Assembly (NCBI GenBank): GCA_947561585.1
Contig: CANNZV010000862.1
Location: 62,001-126,000 of the forward strand
Direction of reading: 5' to 3'
DNA: 64,000 nucleotides
From: Caprella mutica
Taxonomy: Eukaryota > Arthropoda > Malacostraca > Amphipoda > Caprellidae
The translations under genes and the position numbers were made by a program. This document shows positions 29,801 through 33,989 of the stretch, piece after piece; within the stretch, counting starts at the first letter, position 1; every line of letters begins with the position of its first letter. The notes under the pieces were generated by a model. That model worked only from the letters and a program-made list of their open reading frames with translations, did not search any database and was not told where the DNA came from.

Positions 29801-32780
29801 TGACAATAGACTCTTTACTAACGCTCAAAGCTCTAATTCTCCGTGAGTAAAGAGTCTGTTTGACAATAGACTCTTTACTGACGCTCAAAGCTCTAATTCT
29901 CCGTGAGTAAAGAGTCTGTTTGACAATAGACTCTTTACTAACGCTCAAAGCTCTAATTCTCCGTGAGTAAAGAGTCTGTTTGACAATAGACTCTTTACTA
30001 ACGCTCAAATCTCTAATTCTCCGTGAGTAAAGAGTCTGTTTGACAATAGACTCTTTACTAACGCTCAAAGCTCTAATTCTCCGTGAGTAAAGAGTCTGTT
30101 TGACAATAGACTCTTTACTAACGCTCAAAGCTCTAATTCTCCGTGAGTAAAGAGTCTGTTTGACAATAGACTCTTTACTGACGCTCAAAGCTCTAATTCT
30201 CCGTGAGTAAAGAGTTTGTTTGACAATAGACTCTTTACTGACGCTCAAAACTCTAATTCTCCGTGAGTAAAGAGTCTGTTTGACAATAGACTCTTTACTA
30301 ACGCTCAAAGCTCTAATTCTCCGTGAGTAAAGAGTCTGTTTGACAATAGACTCTATACTAACGCTCAAAGCTCTAATTCTCCGTGAGTAAAGAGTCTGTT
30401 TGACAATAGACTCTTTACTGACGCTCAAAGCTCTAATTCTCCGTGAGTAAAGAGTCTGTTTGACAATAGACTCTTTACTAACGCTCAAAGCTCTAATTCT
30501 CCGTGAGTAAAGAGTTTGTTTGACAATAGACTCTTTACTAACGCTCAAAGCTCTAATTCTCCGTGAGTAAAGAGTTTGTTTGACAATAGACTCTTTACTA
30601 ACGCTCAAAGCTCTAATTCTCCGTGAGTAAAGAGTTTGTTTGACAATAGACTCTTTACTAACGCTCAAAGCTCTAATTCTCCGTGAGTAAAGAGTCTGTT
30701 TGACAATAGACTCTTTACTGACGCTCAAAGCTCTAATTCTCCGTGAGTAAAGAGTCTGTTTGACAATAGACTCTTTACTGACGCTCAAAGCTCTAATTCT
30801 CCGTGAGTAAAGGGTTTGTTTGACAATAGACTCTTTACTGACGCTCAAAACTCTAATTCTCCGTGAGTAAAGAGTCTGTTTGACAATAGACTCTTTACTG
30901 ACGCTCAAAACTCTAATTCTCCGTGAGTAAAGAGTTTGTTTGACAATAGACTCTTTACTAACGCTCAAAGCTCATATTCGTCGTAAATAAAGGACCAAAC
31001 GAGGCAATAAAAATCATCACATTTCAATGGCTTGCTGTGCTACTAAATTATTTTTATTGCCATCAAAGTAGATTTAGCACAATGTGTTATGAGTCTCTAT
31101 TGAGTGGGTGTACTTCTTTGATAATTTCACAGGGAAGTCTTCCTCTCGTCACACAAGTAACTGATAATAATTGTAAGTTATTGTTCTGCAATAAATTTTC
31201 CTAGCAACAAAAAGCTGCATAATACAATTCTTAGTAATGTTCAGTATATGTCTTTGAATTTTGAATAAGATTTCTTGTTATTCTGCAGGAATAGAATTGA
31301 CATTTATCATTATATAACATATATATATCAGCTATGATAATAGTAGTAATTAAGTTATATGTTATATAAGGCATAAGGCAAAGGTTCGAGCTCCAAATTT
31401 TCGATCATCTATACTAATAATTTCCCTCGTGTGTTTATTTATTTATTTGGTGTCCGCTTTTACACTACGGGTATTAAACATGAAGAATGTAACTATGATA
31501 CGCACGGGAATATATTGACTTGATATTTAAATTCCCCTGTTTTTATTCAATTTTTAAATGTATTTCACCTTTAAAATAAATTAGACTATGCAGAAAATTT
31601 AATTTTAATTGAATTCATTAAAAGTAACATAATAACGAGTAATAAATTGGTATTGATGATGACCCGTTATTTTTAACGGGAGAGTACACTAGTATAAGAA
31701 TGATAATCAAAACAAAGAACGAAATAGTAATTATTATACTTTTTCTTATATGATCGAAAATGTGGAACTGTCCGATAACTTGGAGCTCACCCTATTAAAA
31801 AGTTATATATTACATGTATTCATTGAAATTTTACCGTAAATAATAGAAAATTACAGTAAATGCATAATATGACAGAAATAGTTATAAGTATTCGAAAAAT
31901 AGACCATAGAGAAAGTCTTTTTAAATTTTGGGGGCATTAAGGTGGGATAAATGAGAATTTCCACCCCTTATAGCCACCCAAAAGTTATAGGTAGCTAACT
32001 CCTTTAATCAAATATAGCCCCACTTTAATCATTATAATACAAATTGTGATTAATTGGCGGATTGGTAAATAATGTGATTGATTGGCAAGTTGTTAATTAA
32101 TATAAGTGCTTATGATTAAACTCTTCAGAATGTTACATTTCACTTGCAGAAAGTTCAAACTTAATGATTAGGCAAGCAAAGAATTTGAAGAAAGTTTCGG
32201 AAGATGGATTCGGATTCTGAAATGAATTAGTTGTGTAGAGATGATATTCGAAACATTGAACTGCAGCGCTATGTAATATAATGCATAGGGTGAGTAGGTG
32301 AGAAAAAAGGGGTAAATTATTTCGACTGTTTTCCCGAGTCATATCGGGTAAAGGGAAAGAAACGAATTATCTATCTAGAGTAAGTTACGAATTATCGGTC
32401 GGTTTCACATGTTCGTTCATATGATAGAAACGATATAATATTGATTATTTAATTTTAATTGGTATCCATGATACCTGCAGGTATCATGGATACCAATTAA
32501 AATTAAATAATCATTATTATATCGTTTCTATCATATGAACGAATATGTGAAACCGACCGATAATTCGAAACTTACCCTACCACTCAATGTTTAAAGGAGG
32601 TTTTACCCATTGATTTTAGTTGACTCTAGTTATGCTTTTTAAAATCAAATCACCTAAATAGCGGTGTGTTGATTCCTGCTTTGTACCACAGCACCAGTTT
32701 AGGTCTGTCCCCATCGTTGCGGGGCTGAAGGTAACAGGGAAGATCAACCTTACCATCTCGAGGCCCAGTCATGAACACAA
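5485..32780 (-). CDS. Sidestep-family Ig/FN3 transmembrane receptor (16 exons, 5' end missing)
   Basis: Sixteen exons join in phase: 32654-32780, 28551-28592, 28185-28342, 27454-27606, 26937-27140, 23568-23701, 23255-23423, 12880-13010, 12331-12484, 11916-12080, 10713-10853, 10098-10204, 7858-8032, 6449-6667, 6210-6241, 5485-5865. They sum to 2492 nt, giving 829 complete codons plus a stop. The protein has five Ig domains, each with its Cys pair and core Trp, then one FN3 domain, one membrane helix and a cytoplasmic tail of about 190 residues. Family marks are LVLWYK in Ig1, CRVDF at its end, TWW in Ig2, GDDVYFSCDVRANPP in Ig4 and the ENEVG-like GINDVG with EPC in Ig5. In Drosophila, Side proteins are cell-surface ligands of Beat receptors in neuron targeting; that role here is inferred from the family. 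Every Ig/FN3 domain border is in phase 1. The signal-peptide exon was not found, and the paralogue (side to side-VIII) cannot be decided. Confidence 0.9.
5951..6166. mobile_element. Diverged family A MITE in the last intron
   Basis: The left end GGGTAAAATCCAAGTTATCG, the core GGTATCCATGATACC and the right end CCGATATCTCAGAGCTTACT are present. The arms are more diverged than in other copies. It fills much of the intron between the micro-exon and the last exon. Confidence 0.7.
6210..6241 (-). CDS. Sidestep-like exon 15: 32-nt cytoplasmic micro-exon
   Basis: The acceptor is TAATTATTTTTCAG and the donor GAC|GTAAGT. It adds only A-S-I-S-Q-K-S-S-N-M-D. It was accepted because it turns phase 1 from exon 14 into the phase 0 that the last exon needs, and both splice sites are strong. 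RNA evidence would settle it. Confidence 0.65.
6449..6667 (-). CDS. Sidestep-like exon 14: stalk, transmembrane helix and proximal tail
   Basis: The acceptor is TCGGAATTTCAG and the donor GATG|GTGAGG. A basic and serine-rich stalk (KPRSSSKSSSSS) precedes a hydrophobic helix of about 22 residues, HIVGWSLTAASIILLTTF, then the stop-transfer ARRR. The tail continues with acidic IPSEEDAHGFLDD. Phase 1 in and out. This exon makes the product a type I membrane protein. Confidence 0.88.
6707..6885. mobile_element. pogo-like element remnant, relative of 37351-38678
   Basis: It starts TA|CAGTAGACCTCCTCTATA, like the CAGTxGAACCTCTATA ends of pogo/Tigger-type elements. The interior GCAAACTAAAGAAAAT and nearby bases match 38545-38625. 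The right end is truncated. It begins 39 nt upstream of the membrane exon. Confidence 0.55.
6886..7585. other. Intron DNA, AT-rich
   Basis: A short imperfect hairpin, CAGCAGAGGCCGCTGCAG, is at about 7107-7124. A 78-codon plus-strand ORF (7249-7485) is hydrophobic by base composition and not called. Confidence 0.4.
7586..7783. mobile_element. Family A palindromic MITE, centre well kept
   Basis: The inner arms GTTATTTTAATTAGTATCC and their mirror are perfect around GATACCAGCTGGTATC near 7686. The outer parts are diverged. Confidence 0.7.
7858..8032 (-). CDS. Sidestep-like exon 13: FN3 second half
   Basis: The acceptor is TTTATTTCCAG and the donor TCGG|GTGAGA. The join gives YRVEVYEKTGKLISEV, then FLVAQLEPVTHYSLRVYVTK, which are FN3 strands E to F with the L-x-P-x-x-x-Y pattern. 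Phase 0 in, 1 out. Confidence 0.9.
8345..8632 (-). mobile_element. Non-autonomous Helitron, copy 1
   Basis: On the minus strand it starts A|TCCTAATAAATTCCCTCG and ends with the hairpin CCCGTTATTTTTAACAGG, eight bases, then CTAG|T. TC start, 3' hairpin and CTAG end are Helitron marks. The 288 nt align along their length with the copy at 31408-31692. No Rep/helicase is encoded. Confidence 0.75.
8633..8695. mobile_element. Family A palindromic core beside the Helitron
   Basis: TTATTTGGTATCCATGATAC and its mirror flank GCAGGTATCATGGATAC. The outer arms are missing or displaced. Confidence 0.6.
8925..9132 (-). other. Candidate alternative last exon in the FN3 intron
   Basis: This stretch is open on the minus strand, richer in GC than its surroundings, and preceded by a possible acceptor TCGTCTCTAAG (AG at 9134-9133). 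Read in phase 1 it gives DLDSELTIQEDFYCAINI, then TECNNHVITYDGVCYSDSN, and stops at TAA 8927-8925. It would fit only with the downstream donor GTTT|GTAATT of exon 12. The product would end inside FN3 with no membrane helix. No known family is recognised. It could also be an unrelated gene fragment. Confidence 0.3.
9179..9614. mobile_element. Family A MITE interrupted by an AGGTCA-bearing repeat
   Basis: The left end GGATAAGTTATGAATTATTG and the right end GTGGAATCATCCGATAACTT are family A. The middle (about 9260-9500) is a foreign repeat related to 62345-62640. Confidence 0.6.
9330..9485 (-). repeat. Dispersed repeat with AGGTCA half-sites, copy 1
   Basis: It contains CAACCAAATTGCCTGAAATT and, on the plus strand, AAGGTTAAGGTCAAGGTCAC with AAAGGTCAAA. 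It matches the two tandem units at 62345-62610 in the opposite orientation. Confidence 0.7.
9744..9790. repeat. 18-bp direct repeat, 2.6 copies
   Basis: GAGTTATGAAGTGCACCT repeats in tandem at the edge of a larger dispersed element (9840-10070). Confidence 0.85.
9840..10070. repeat. Dispersed element with TTTTCTATGA palindromes
   Basis: ATAGTTTTCTATGA and TCATAGAAAACTAT occur as facing pairs, twice in this stretch, with TTATTCCTCAATGACC between. A diverged relative is at 29000-29175. No coding capacity; type unknown. Confidence 0.6.
10098..10204 (-). CDS. Sidestep-like exon 12: FN3 first half
   Basis: The acceptor is TTTTTTTCTTCCCAG and the donor GAG|GTTTGT. It encodes IPAPSCLLLNITSSSLTVQC and YRVE, the first strands of the FN3 domain with the extra Cys pair typical of Sidestep. 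It leaves in phase 0. A second possible donor seven nt later (GTTT|GTAATT) leaves in phase 1 and would fit an alternative last exon near 8925-9132. A 31-bp minisatellite starts 37 nt upstream. Confidence 0.87.
10241..10490. repeat. 31-bp minisatellite in alternating pairs (62-bp dimers)
   Basis: ATGATGTACTATCAGAGAAA is followed by either AGTGTCTTAAC or AGTGTGTCTGC, alternating along the array. The same core recurs in the 32-bp array at 58829-59341. The array starts 37 nt upstream of exon 12. Confidence 0.85.
10713..10853 (-). CDS. Sidestep-like exon 11: Ig5 second half
   Basis: The acceptor is TGCTTCTGCAG and the donor TCTA|GTAAGT. It encodes NSGNQWSTVEI, then LLEFFCYGINDVGIQDEPC, equal to the family's LxCWAxNEVGxQxEPC block with the second Cys of Ig5. 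Here C-Y-G replaces the common C-W-A. Phase 1 in and out. Confidence 0.9.
10854..11700. other. Intron DNA between exons 11 and 10
   Basis: AT-rich. The plus-strand ORF at 10986-11252 has no family features. No tandem array. Confidence 0.45.
11755..11850. repeat. Diverged single relative of the 60-bp hairpin repeat
   Basis: CCTTTACTCACGCTTACTAA and GCTGAGTAAAGAATCTGTAT resemble the units at 29581-30972 and their left flank at 29505-29580. It is a dispersed, unexpanded copy. Confidence 0.55.
11916..12080 (-). CDS. Sidestep-like exon 10: Ig5 first half
   Basis: The acceptor is CTCTTTCCTCAG and the donor AAAA|GTGAGA. It encodes LPECRSVPSII with the typical P-x-C at the Ig5 start, then EEPINVTCNVES and FTWRWN, giving the first Cys and core Trp. 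The donor was chosen over an internal CAA|GTCAAA because it is stronger and keeps phase 1 to the next exon. The open plus-strand frame over this exon is its shadow. Confidence 0.85.
12200..12303. mobile_element. 104-bp inverted-repeat element beside the exon 9 donor
   Basis: CTATACTAGC at 12200 and GCTAGTATAG at 12294-12303 are perfect 10-bp inverted repeats. The interior is short and non-coding. It ends 28 nt from the exon. Confidence 0.55.
12331..12484 (-). CDS. Sidestep-like exon 9: Ig4 second half
   Basis: The acceptor is CTGTCTACAG and the donor AACT|GTAAGT. It encodes GVVLSGSDLVLQKVSKEKAG followed by NYWCESGNEIS, with the second Cys of Ig4, and ends KPITLKLN. Phase 0 in, 1 out. A small inverted-repeat element ends 28 nt from the donor. 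Confidence 0.92.
12880..13010 (-). CDS. Sidestep-like exon 8: Ig4 first half
   Basis: The acceptor is TTATTATTCACAG and the donor GGGAG|GTAAGA. After YAPVVEASLG comes SAGDDVYFSCDVRANPP, the most conserved stretch of the family (usually EGDDVYFECxIxANPP), then VLWYRE with the core Trp. Phase 1 in, 0 out. A 10-kb gap, mostly retrotransposon, separates it from exon 7. Its acceptor has diverged copies in a minisatellite 265 to 350 nt upstream. Confidence 0.93.
13276..13363. repeat. 39/40-bp minisatellite derived from the exon 8 acceptor region, left part
   Basis: Two full units (13276-13315, 13316-13354) and the first nine bases of a third. On the minus strand each contains CAATTCATAG followed by ATGCCCCAGTGGT or a variant, close to the real exon 8 junction ATTCACAG|ATGCCCCGGTGGT. 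The third unit is split by the LTR retrotransposon and resumes at 22267. Confidence 0.75.
13364..14265 (-). repeat. 3' LTR of the retrotransposon
   Basis: 902 bp, collinear with 21365-22266 at an offset of 8001 with a single visible substitution. The short ORFs at 13555-13778 recur in the other LTR and are not genes. Confidence 0.92.
14266..14277 (-). other. Polypurine tract next to the 3' LTR
   Basis: On the minus strand GAGGCGGAGGAG directly precedes the LTR start TGTTAG. This is the expected site for plus-strand DNA priming and fixes the orientation. Confidence 0.8.
14278..19570 (-). other. Non-coding interior of the retrotransposon
   Basis: Over 5 kb of AT-rich sequence with frequent stops in all frames; the longest ORFs are under 80 codons and match nothing known to me. 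The lack of pol between near-identical LTRs points to a non-autonomous element rather than decay after insertion. Confidence 0.7.
17983..18073. repeat. 19-20-bp tandem repeat in the retrotransposon interior
   Basis: About 4.5 units of TTACAATTCACTTGATTAAG with one substitution and one-base length changes. Confidence 0.85.
19583..19771 (-). other. Short arginine-rich ORF downstream of the 146-codon ORF
   Basis: 62 codons, with KRGRSRADVRQSEHHRR. It lies in the same GC-richer patch. No family is recognised; weak. Confidence 0.2.
19921..20361 (-). CDS. 146-codon ORF in the retrotransposon leader, unknown function
   Basis: This is the first substantial frame after the PBS on the coding strand, about 1 kb downstream. 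It is charged. It has two basic clusters, PNKRRKSNGSDEEE and MKKARLRSNRD, like a bipartite nuclear signal. The C-terminal 45 residues, IIFEKINDSLRERMDALIKL to RTERLLANIE, look like an amphipathic coiled coil. No zinc knuckle, capsid or enzyme motif is visible. Local GC is higher than in the rest of the interior. It may be a gag relic or a small accessory protein; it may also not be translated. Confidence 0.45.
   Translation of the reverse strand: MTDKEKEQNRSPINPCRLVEVHPKSTVSPNKRRKSNGSDEEENQPMKKARLRSNRDIEVIYSSIDDKKGQDFAANSEVDPVNKKSGRDSPDYEWSDTSVNKDTEVTIIFEKINDSLRERMDALIKLKEVLLRTERLLANIEDRAHS
20746..20925. repeat. 18-bp minisatellite in the retrotransposon leader, about 10 copies
   Basis: The unit is TTACGTGTTGCCGTACAG, varying at one or two positions, between the PBS and the 146-codon ORF. 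Confidence 0.9.
21347..21364 (-). other. Primer-binding site, tRNA-Lys type
   Basis: Next to the 5' LTR the minus strand reads T then TGGCGCCCAAACAGGGAC. From memory this differs at one of 18 positions from the well-known site for the tRNA-Lys(UUU) 3' end. It fixes the minus-strand orientation. Confidence 0.8.
21365..22266 (-). repeat. 5' LTR of the retrotransposon
   Basis: 902 bp. On the minus strand it starts with TGTTAG right after the target duplication GAGTT. It contains long TA-rich runs that could hold a TATA box, but no promoter was pinned down. Confidence 0.92.
22267..22312. repeat. 39/40-bp minisatellite, right part after the insertion
   Basis: AACTCTATCACCACTGGGTA continues the unit broken at 13363; AACTC is the duplicated target. 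A final partial unit GGAGAACTT follows. Confidence 0.8.
22313..23254. other. Intron DNA between the LTR element and exon 7
   Basis: AT-rich. Minus-strand ORFs of 68 codons at 22374-22580 and 22839-23045 lack family features. The second (LVERINFLGLHLES-like) might be a worn non-LTR reverse transcriptase remnant, but it is too short to claim. Confidence 0.35.
23255..23423 (-). CDS. Sidestep-like exon 7: Ig3 second half
   Basis: The acceptor is GTTCTCTAG and the donor CTCT|GTGAGT. The exon reads RENDVVLTSGDTESV, then TFDVEAEDDQTEVTCSAVNA with the second Cys of Ig3, and ends TTTINVL. Phase 0 in, 1 out. The acceptor has a weak pyrimidine tract, but the domain continues in frame, so the call is firm. 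Confidence 0.87.
23568..23701 (-). CDS. Sidestep-like exon 6: Ig3 first half
   Basis: The acceptor is CTCTACTTTCAG and the donor GAT|GTGAGT. It encodes SPFSVRISAPKSVQAG, then LSLSCTIIGARPVVTVEWLK with the first Cys and core Trp of Ig3. It enters in phase 1 and leaves in phase 0, the usual mid-domain split of this gene. Confidence 0.9.
23890..24006. mobile_element. Short family A MITE
   Basis: GATATCGGATGGTTTCACAA on the left and GTGGAACCGTCTGATAATTC on the right face each other; the core palindrome is missing. Confidence 0.55.
24329..24490. mobile_element. Family A MITE without the central palindrome
   Basis: AGGGTAAGTTACGAATTAAG pairs with CGATAATTCGTAACTTAGCC. The arms reach GGTCATCTGAGAAA and the mirror CTTATATGACC. 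The GGTATCC core is absent. Confidence 0.75.
24491..25340. other. Intron DNA, AT-rich
   Basis: No ORF or organised repeat was seen. Confidence 0.4.
25341..26131. mobile_element. Family A MITE carrying a nested foldback element
   Basis: The outer arms ATCGGACAGCTCCACATTTT and GTGGAACTGCCCAATAACTC are family A. A separate inverted-repeat element sits between them. Confidence 0.6.
25416..26022. mobile_element. 607-bp foldback element with arms of about 90 bp
   Basis: TTCAAATACTGGTAAATCGT through GCCTCTTATTGTACTATTAA is mirrored at 25932-26022 with scattered changes. The interior holds a small hairpin TATCGCTGA/TCAGCGATA near 25518-25562. A 134-codon minus-strand ORF over it is taken as chance. 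Confidence 0.7.
26132..26867. other. Intron DNA with short AATAATTA-rich repeats
   Basis: At 26680-26745 GTAATAATTAAGTG-like words recur irregularly. Otherwise nothing was recognised. Confidence 0.4.
26868..26930. mobile_element. Family A palindromic core beside the exon 5 donor
   Basis: GGCATCCATGATACC and GTATCATGGATACCAATTAA face each other. The palindrome begins about 13 nt past the donor of exon 5. Confidence 0.6.
26937..27140 (-). CDS. Sidestep-like exon 5: Ig2 second half
   Basis: The acceptor is TTCCACCGTCAG and the donor ATAT|GTGAGT. The join reads ARGGSPRPNVTWWRNGSLVD, the standard Ig2 C strand of the family. Later LMCRATTS supplies the second Cys and LTVSLKVDM forms strand G. Phase 1 in and out. 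Palindromic MITE cores sit on both sides, the nearer about 13 nt past the donor. Confidence 0.9.
27190..27312. mobile_element. Family A fragment upstream of exon 5
   Basis: GGCATCCATGATATGCCAAT, then GGTATCATGGATATCAATTA and GGATCGAAAACGTG, are core and right arm of the family. Confidence 0.6.
27454..27606 (-). CDS. Sidestep-like exon 4: Ig2 first half
   Basis: The acceptor is ATCTCCCCCAG and the donor GGAG|GTAAAA. The exon starts with PPDELEVEGW and contains FLEEQKMHLSC, giving the first Cys of Ig2, then TARGG at the split glycine. Phase 1 in and out. A truncated MITE begins 43 nt upstream of the exon in the intron. Confidence 0.88.
27649..27760. mobile_element. Truncated family B MITE
   Basis: It starts TTGTGACAGTATGCTTTTAA and shares ATTGAATGGTTCTACACCAG and TATAGTATTCGATACCATTT with 4555-4712. 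The right arm is missing. It begins 43 nt upstream of exon 4. Confidence 0.7.
28185..28342 (-). CDS. Sidestep-like exon 3: Ig1 last part
   Basis: The acceptor is TTTTTCACAG and the donor TTAT|GTGAGC. It encodes SATLTKTNLKASDGGMYEC followed by RVDFYRSPTSTSLYNLTI: the D-x-G-x-Y-x-C strand-F motif and the CRVDF-x3-PT signature of Sidestep Ig1. It ends in phase 1. Confidence 0.9.
28551..28592 (-). CDS. Sidestep-like exon 2: Ig1 middle, 42-nt micro-exon
   Basis: The acceptor is TTTTTTTGCAG and the donor AAAG|GTACAG. The 42 nt read HDDRRGARKLPRE between two split codons and join Ig1 strands C' and D in frame, where Sidestep proteins have their YDxR segment. It was accepted because both phases fit (2 in, 2 out) and the resulting TPLFSHDDRRG is family-like. 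It is too short to stand alone as an ORF. Confidence 0.75.
28636..28899. mobile_element. 264-bp palindromic MITE with GGGCCGTACACAC ends (family C)
   Basis: AAAGGGCCGTACACACGTAT is mirrored at the right end, and long arms around TTTGCTACGCTTCTCCTACT pair almost fully. The centre GATACCTGCAGGTATTATGG is the family A core, but the outer arms are unrelated to family A. It begins 44 nt upstream of exon 2. Confidence 0.8.
29000..29175. repeat. Dispersed element with TTTTCTATGA palindromes, second copy
   Basis: GAGTTATGAAGTAGTTTTCT and CTCAATGACCATAGTTTTCT match 9744-10070. The facing pair TTTTCTATGAT/ATCACAGAAAA is kept with one change. Confidence 0.6.
29176..29505. other. Intron DNA, nothing recognised
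   Basis: AT-rich and unique-looking, ending where diverged 60-bp-repeat relatives begin. Confidence 0.4.
29581..30972. repeat. 60-bp hairpin minisatellite, 23 exact-length copies
   Basis: All 23 units are exactly 60 bp with no insertion or deletion, plus 12 bases of a 24th. Each holds GTAAAGAGTCT, a 10-base loop and AGACTCTTTAC, an 11-bp perfect hairpin. The few substitutions recur in several units (AGTCTG to AGTTTG, TACTA to TACTG). The C to T change leaves a G-T wobble, so folding survives. The 470-codon minus-strand ORF is an effect of the period; it lies inside an intron with no splice evidence. Confidence 0.97.
30973..31383. other. Intron DNA, AT-rich
   Basis: No ORF or clear repeat. 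Confidence 0.4.
31384..31796. mobile_element. Family A MITE disrupted by a Helitron
   Basis: The left arm keeps TTTTCGATCA at 31399-31407. The right arm starts TATAAG at 31693 and, after an internal repeat of the arm, ends CCGATAACTTGGAGCTCACC. Confidence 0.65.
31408..31692 (+). mobile_element. Non-autonomous Helitron, copy 2, with exact A|T insertion
   Basis: It starts TCTATACTAATAATTTCCC, a start typical of arthropod Helitrons, and ends with the hairpin CCCGTTATTTTTAACGGG (31663-31680), eight bases, then CTAG. The flanks are ...CGATCA and TATAAG; together they rebuild CGATCATATAAG, which is intact family A arm sequence. So the 285-bp element inserted between A and T without a target duplication. 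Confidence 0.85.
31797..32374. other. Intron DNA
   Basis: AT-rich. A 69-codon minus-strand ORF (32133-32342) was considered and not supported. Confidence 0.4.
32375..32579. mobile_element. Near-perfect palindromic MITE, family A, next to exon 1
   Basis: AGTAAGTTACGAATTATCGG is mirrored at 32560-32579 and both arms match with very few changes through the full GGTATCCATGATACC core and central CTGCAG. This is the best preserved copy, 75 nt from the first visible exon. Confidence 0.88.
32654..32780 (-). CDS. Sidestep-like exon 1 of those visible: Ig1 first part
   Basis: The acceptor is TTTTCAG and the donor AG|GTGATT. The exon starts with two bases that complete a codon begun upstream, so a 5' exon must exist. 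It encodes GKVDLPC and KLVLWYKAGINTPLF, the B to C strands of a V-type Ig domain; this is the typical Sidestep N-terminal domain. It ends in phase 2. A palindromic MITE lies 75 nt past the donor. Confidence 0.88.
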
Positions 32781-33359
32781 CTGAAAAGATAAAGAGGTAG
32801 TTAGGACATGACCCATCCTGAAAATAATCTCGCGAAGATGACACACAAATTTCTCAGTGGGTTGGGTCATCTCTACAAGTTCCGGTTGTTATAAATTAAT
32901 GCGTGAAATAAATACATTATAAAAAATAATCCATATAGTTCTAAAGAGAGAACTCTCAACCTTCATATAATAATAATAAGTCTTATATAATTATTTAAGC
33001 CACCTGCCATATATTATTGACAGGAAGTGAGATGTGGTATACTGAAGCCATGCTGGTGAATATTTAACTTCTGAAACATGATTAATATTGCAGCAGGGAA
33101 GGAGAGGAGTGTTTGACAAACCAATCTCAGGGGAATATGCTAACGAGTTGATTGGATTATTCACCACTTTAAAGGATTTAACACAATATTCTGTCCTGCC
33201 TACAATCAACGTTAAACGGCAAATGAATTACTGCAACTGTGGAAGCTATCCATCCATTTTGCAACGGTGGTTTTTAGGAATGGAGGTATTATATTATGAC
33301 ATCATCACTGCTGAGCCAATGGGAGGTGATAGCTGCATAGAGAATGGGGGTCAAATGTT
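32781..33359. other. Upstream flank or first intron
   Basis: ORFs overlap on both strands at 32991-33378 in slightly GC-richer DNA. Neither has a known motif, a signal peptide or suitable splice sites, so the missing 5' exon was not placed here. Confidence 0.35.
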
Positions 33360-33366
33360 CGAAGGT

Positions 33367-33480
33367 CAATTTTTTTAAAGATCAATTTTTTTAAAGGTCA
33401 ATTTTTTCAAAGGTCAATTTTTTTAAAGATCAATTTTCTTAAAGGTAAATTGTTTAAAAGGTCAATTGTCTTAAGGGAAA
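33367..33480. repeat. 17-18-bp AAAGGTCAATTTTTTT repeat, about 6 copies
   Basis: Units alternate AAAGGTCAATTT and AAAGATCAATTT with runs of T of variable length and degrade to the right. Confidence 0.85.
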
Positions 33481-33693
33481 TTATATATAAGGGTTTGATT
33501 TAAAAAAAAAATATTCATATCTAAATATCGTTATCCGTATTTACATGATAAAGGTCAATTGCCGTTAAGGTTAATCCCCTAATCACCTTTTTCTCACTCA
33601 CCTTTCTCTCCCTGCTCAACAAGACATGTAACACGAGGCACAAACTGGATCAAAAAGAGACAAACTACTATCACTAGGTAGCCCATAAGTGAG

Positions 33694-33985
33694 CTGTTTC
33701 AGTTTCACATCATACTCTTCAGCAGTTTCAGTTTCAGAGACGTTTCAGTTTCACATAACACTTTTCAGTTGATTTAATTTTAGAGCTGTTTCATTTTTAT
33801 CTGTTTCAGTTTCAGTATAACCGTTTCAGTTCCCCCACATTATACTTTTTCAGCTGTTTCAGTGTCAGAGAAGTTTTAGATCCGTTTCAGTTTCAGTTTC
33901 TGAGGTGTTCCAGTTTCACCACATCATACTGTTTCATCCGTTTCAGTTTCAGTAGAGCCGTTTCAGTTTCACCACATCATTCTCT
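33694..33985. repeat. Degenerate GTTTCA hexamer region
   Basis: CCGTTTCAGTTTCA-type words recur irregularly with CACATCAT spacers. There is no fixed long period. Confidence 0.8.
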
Positions 33986-33989
33986 TGTA

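Noticed and set aside
29556..30968. 470-codon minus-strand ORF
   Set aside because: It is the translation of an indel-free 60-bp tandem repeat inside an intron; every 20-residue unit is the same and nothing non-repetitive supports a protein.
33088..33378. 96-codon plus-strand ORF and its 72-codon antisense partner
   Set aside because: No domain, no splice context, and it runs into a simple repeat; kept only as spacer.
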